Assembly: GCA_023480605.1 (NCBI GenBank)
Contig: JAMCWS010000380.1
Span: 1 to 6,159 of the forward strand
DNA from: a bacterium
Lineage (GTDB): Bacteria > Sumerlaeota > Sumerlaeia > MVZB01
Length of the DNA: 6,159 nt
Direction: 5' to 3'
Shown: piece after piece, positions 5,739-6,159 of the stretch
Layout of the letters: every line of letters starts with the position of its first letter
Numbering within the stretch: position 1 is the first letter of the stretch
The notes under the pieces: model-generated
The model's input: only the letters and a program-made list of their open reading frames with translations
Database searches by the model: none
What the model was told of the DNA's origin: nothing
Translations under genes and position numbers: made by a program

Positions 5739-5744
5739 TATATT
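5739..5744 (+). promoter_or_regulatory. Possible -10 box just before the glycosyltransferase start
   Basis: TATATT matches the -10 consensus at 5 of 6 bases and ends 8 nt before the ATG at 5753. No -35 box is visible 16-18 nt upstream. If it is used, transcription would begin at or next to the start codon, giving a leaderless mRNA, which would agree with the lack of any Shine-Dalgarno sequence. Confidence 0.25.
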
Positions 5745-5752
5745 GACAACGT

Positions 5753-6159
5753 ATGCAACGCATCATCGCCATGCTCCCCACCTACAACGAGGCCGAGAAC
5801 ATCGGCCCCCTGATCGACGCCATTCTGGCGCAGGGGCCCGGGCTCGAAGCGCTCGTGGTCGACGACGACTCGCCCGACGGCACGTGGCGCCTGGTGGCCG
5901 AGCGCGCCGCGAACAACCCGCGCGTCCACCTGTTGCGCCGCATGACCGACCGCGGCCGCGGCCTGGCCGGCATCGCCGGCTTCCGCGAGGCGCTGCGCCT
6001 GGGGGCCGACGCCGTGATCGAAATGGATGCCGACTGGTCGCACGATCCCAAGTGGATCCCCTCGCTCGTCGAAGGCCTGAAGGAAGCCGACATCGTCGTC
6101 GGTTCGCGACTCGTGCCCGGGGGAGGCGAGACCGGCCGGCCGCCCGGGCGCCGGCTCAT
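5753..6159 (+). CDS. GT2 glycosyltransferase, polyprenol-phosphate mannosyltransferase-like (5' part)
   Basis: The first 135 codons of a gene that runs off the right edge. It belongs to the GT2 family and most resembles dolichol/polyprenol monophosphate mannose synthase, which moves a sugar from a GDP-sugar to a lipid carrier at the cytoplasmic membrane face. Visible landmarks are MLPTYNEAENI (7-17), the nucleotide-binding strand LVVDDDSPDGT (34-44), RGRGLAGIAGFREAL (67-81), the metal-binding DAD in MDADWSHDP (91-99) and VGSRLVPGG further on. The family usually has DADFSHDP, so Trp95 is a mild change. ATG 5753 is chosen because it keeps the first beta strand (RIIAMLPTYNE); ATG 5771 would remove it. 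No Shine-Dalgarno site is seen. Any C-terminal membrane domain lies outside the window, so soluble DPM1-like and membrane-fused forms cannot be told apart. Confidence 0.9.
   Translation, partial: MQRIIAMLPTYNEAENIGPLIDAILAQGPGLEALVVDDDSPDGTWRLVAERAANNPRVHLLRRMTDRGRGLAGIAGFREALRLGADAVIEMDADWSHDPKWIPSLVEGLKEADIVVGSRLVPGGGETGRPPGRRL

Noticed and set aside
5397..5813. Reading frame spanning the hexamer array with alternating Ile-Val/Glu and Asp-His residues
   Set aside because: The peptide is an artefact of the 6-nt repeat; its left part overlaps the deacetylase gene and its right part overlaps the glycosyltransferase, both in other frames.

Overview
The window is GC-rich bacterial chromosomal DNA, most likely from an uncultured or little-studied Gram-negative-like lineage. 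Four things point that way: a secreted protein with a standard Sec signal peptide, a bacterial-type aspartyl-tRNA synthetase with non-discriminating signature residues, a bacillithiol-type BshB1 deacetylase, and repeat-rich intergenic gaps. This mix would fit a PVC-group bacterium or an allied candidate phylum. That is only an inference; nothing here fixes the taxon, and no mobile element, rRNA, tRNA or CRISPR array is present.

Layout. A secreted, probably beta-propeller (GH43-like) protein is encoded on the minus strand at the left (46-1242). It has a recognisable sigma70-type promoter whose spacer is almost filled by an inverted repeat. A non-coding divergent gap of about 470 bp follows, made of short repeats and small hairpins. 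All remaining genes are on the plus strand. They are aspS (1715-3541), an isochorismatase-family cysteine hydrolase 3 nt behind it (3545-4099), a gap with a 51-bp near-perfect palindrome, a RimJ/RimL-type GNAT acetyltransferase (4221-4859), a BshB1-type PIG-L deacetylase whose GTG start overlaps the GNAT stop (4856-5617), a gap with heptamer and hexamer repeats, and the 5' end of a polyprenol-phosphate mannosyltransferase-like GT2 gene (5753 to the window edge).

How the genes work together. aspS and the hydrolase look like one transcription unit, with no known functional link. The GNAT and the deacetylase look translationally coupled. The deacetylase should act in bacillithiol synthesis, removing the acetyl group from GlcNAc-malate; the role of the GNAT beside it is unknown. 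AspRS carries His and Gly at the two positions reported to let bacterial AspRS charge tRNA-Asn, so the organism is predicted to make Asn-tRNA(Asn) through the GatCAB amidotransferase.

Most genes are ordinary housekeeping or metabolic families, and I see no clear new multi-gene system. The most unusual content is in the gaps. A 20-nt palindromic unit occurs three times in two gaps with structure-preserving base changes, a 10-nt-period TTTGCG array flanks one copy, and a hexamer array folds back on itself upstream of the glycosyltransferase.
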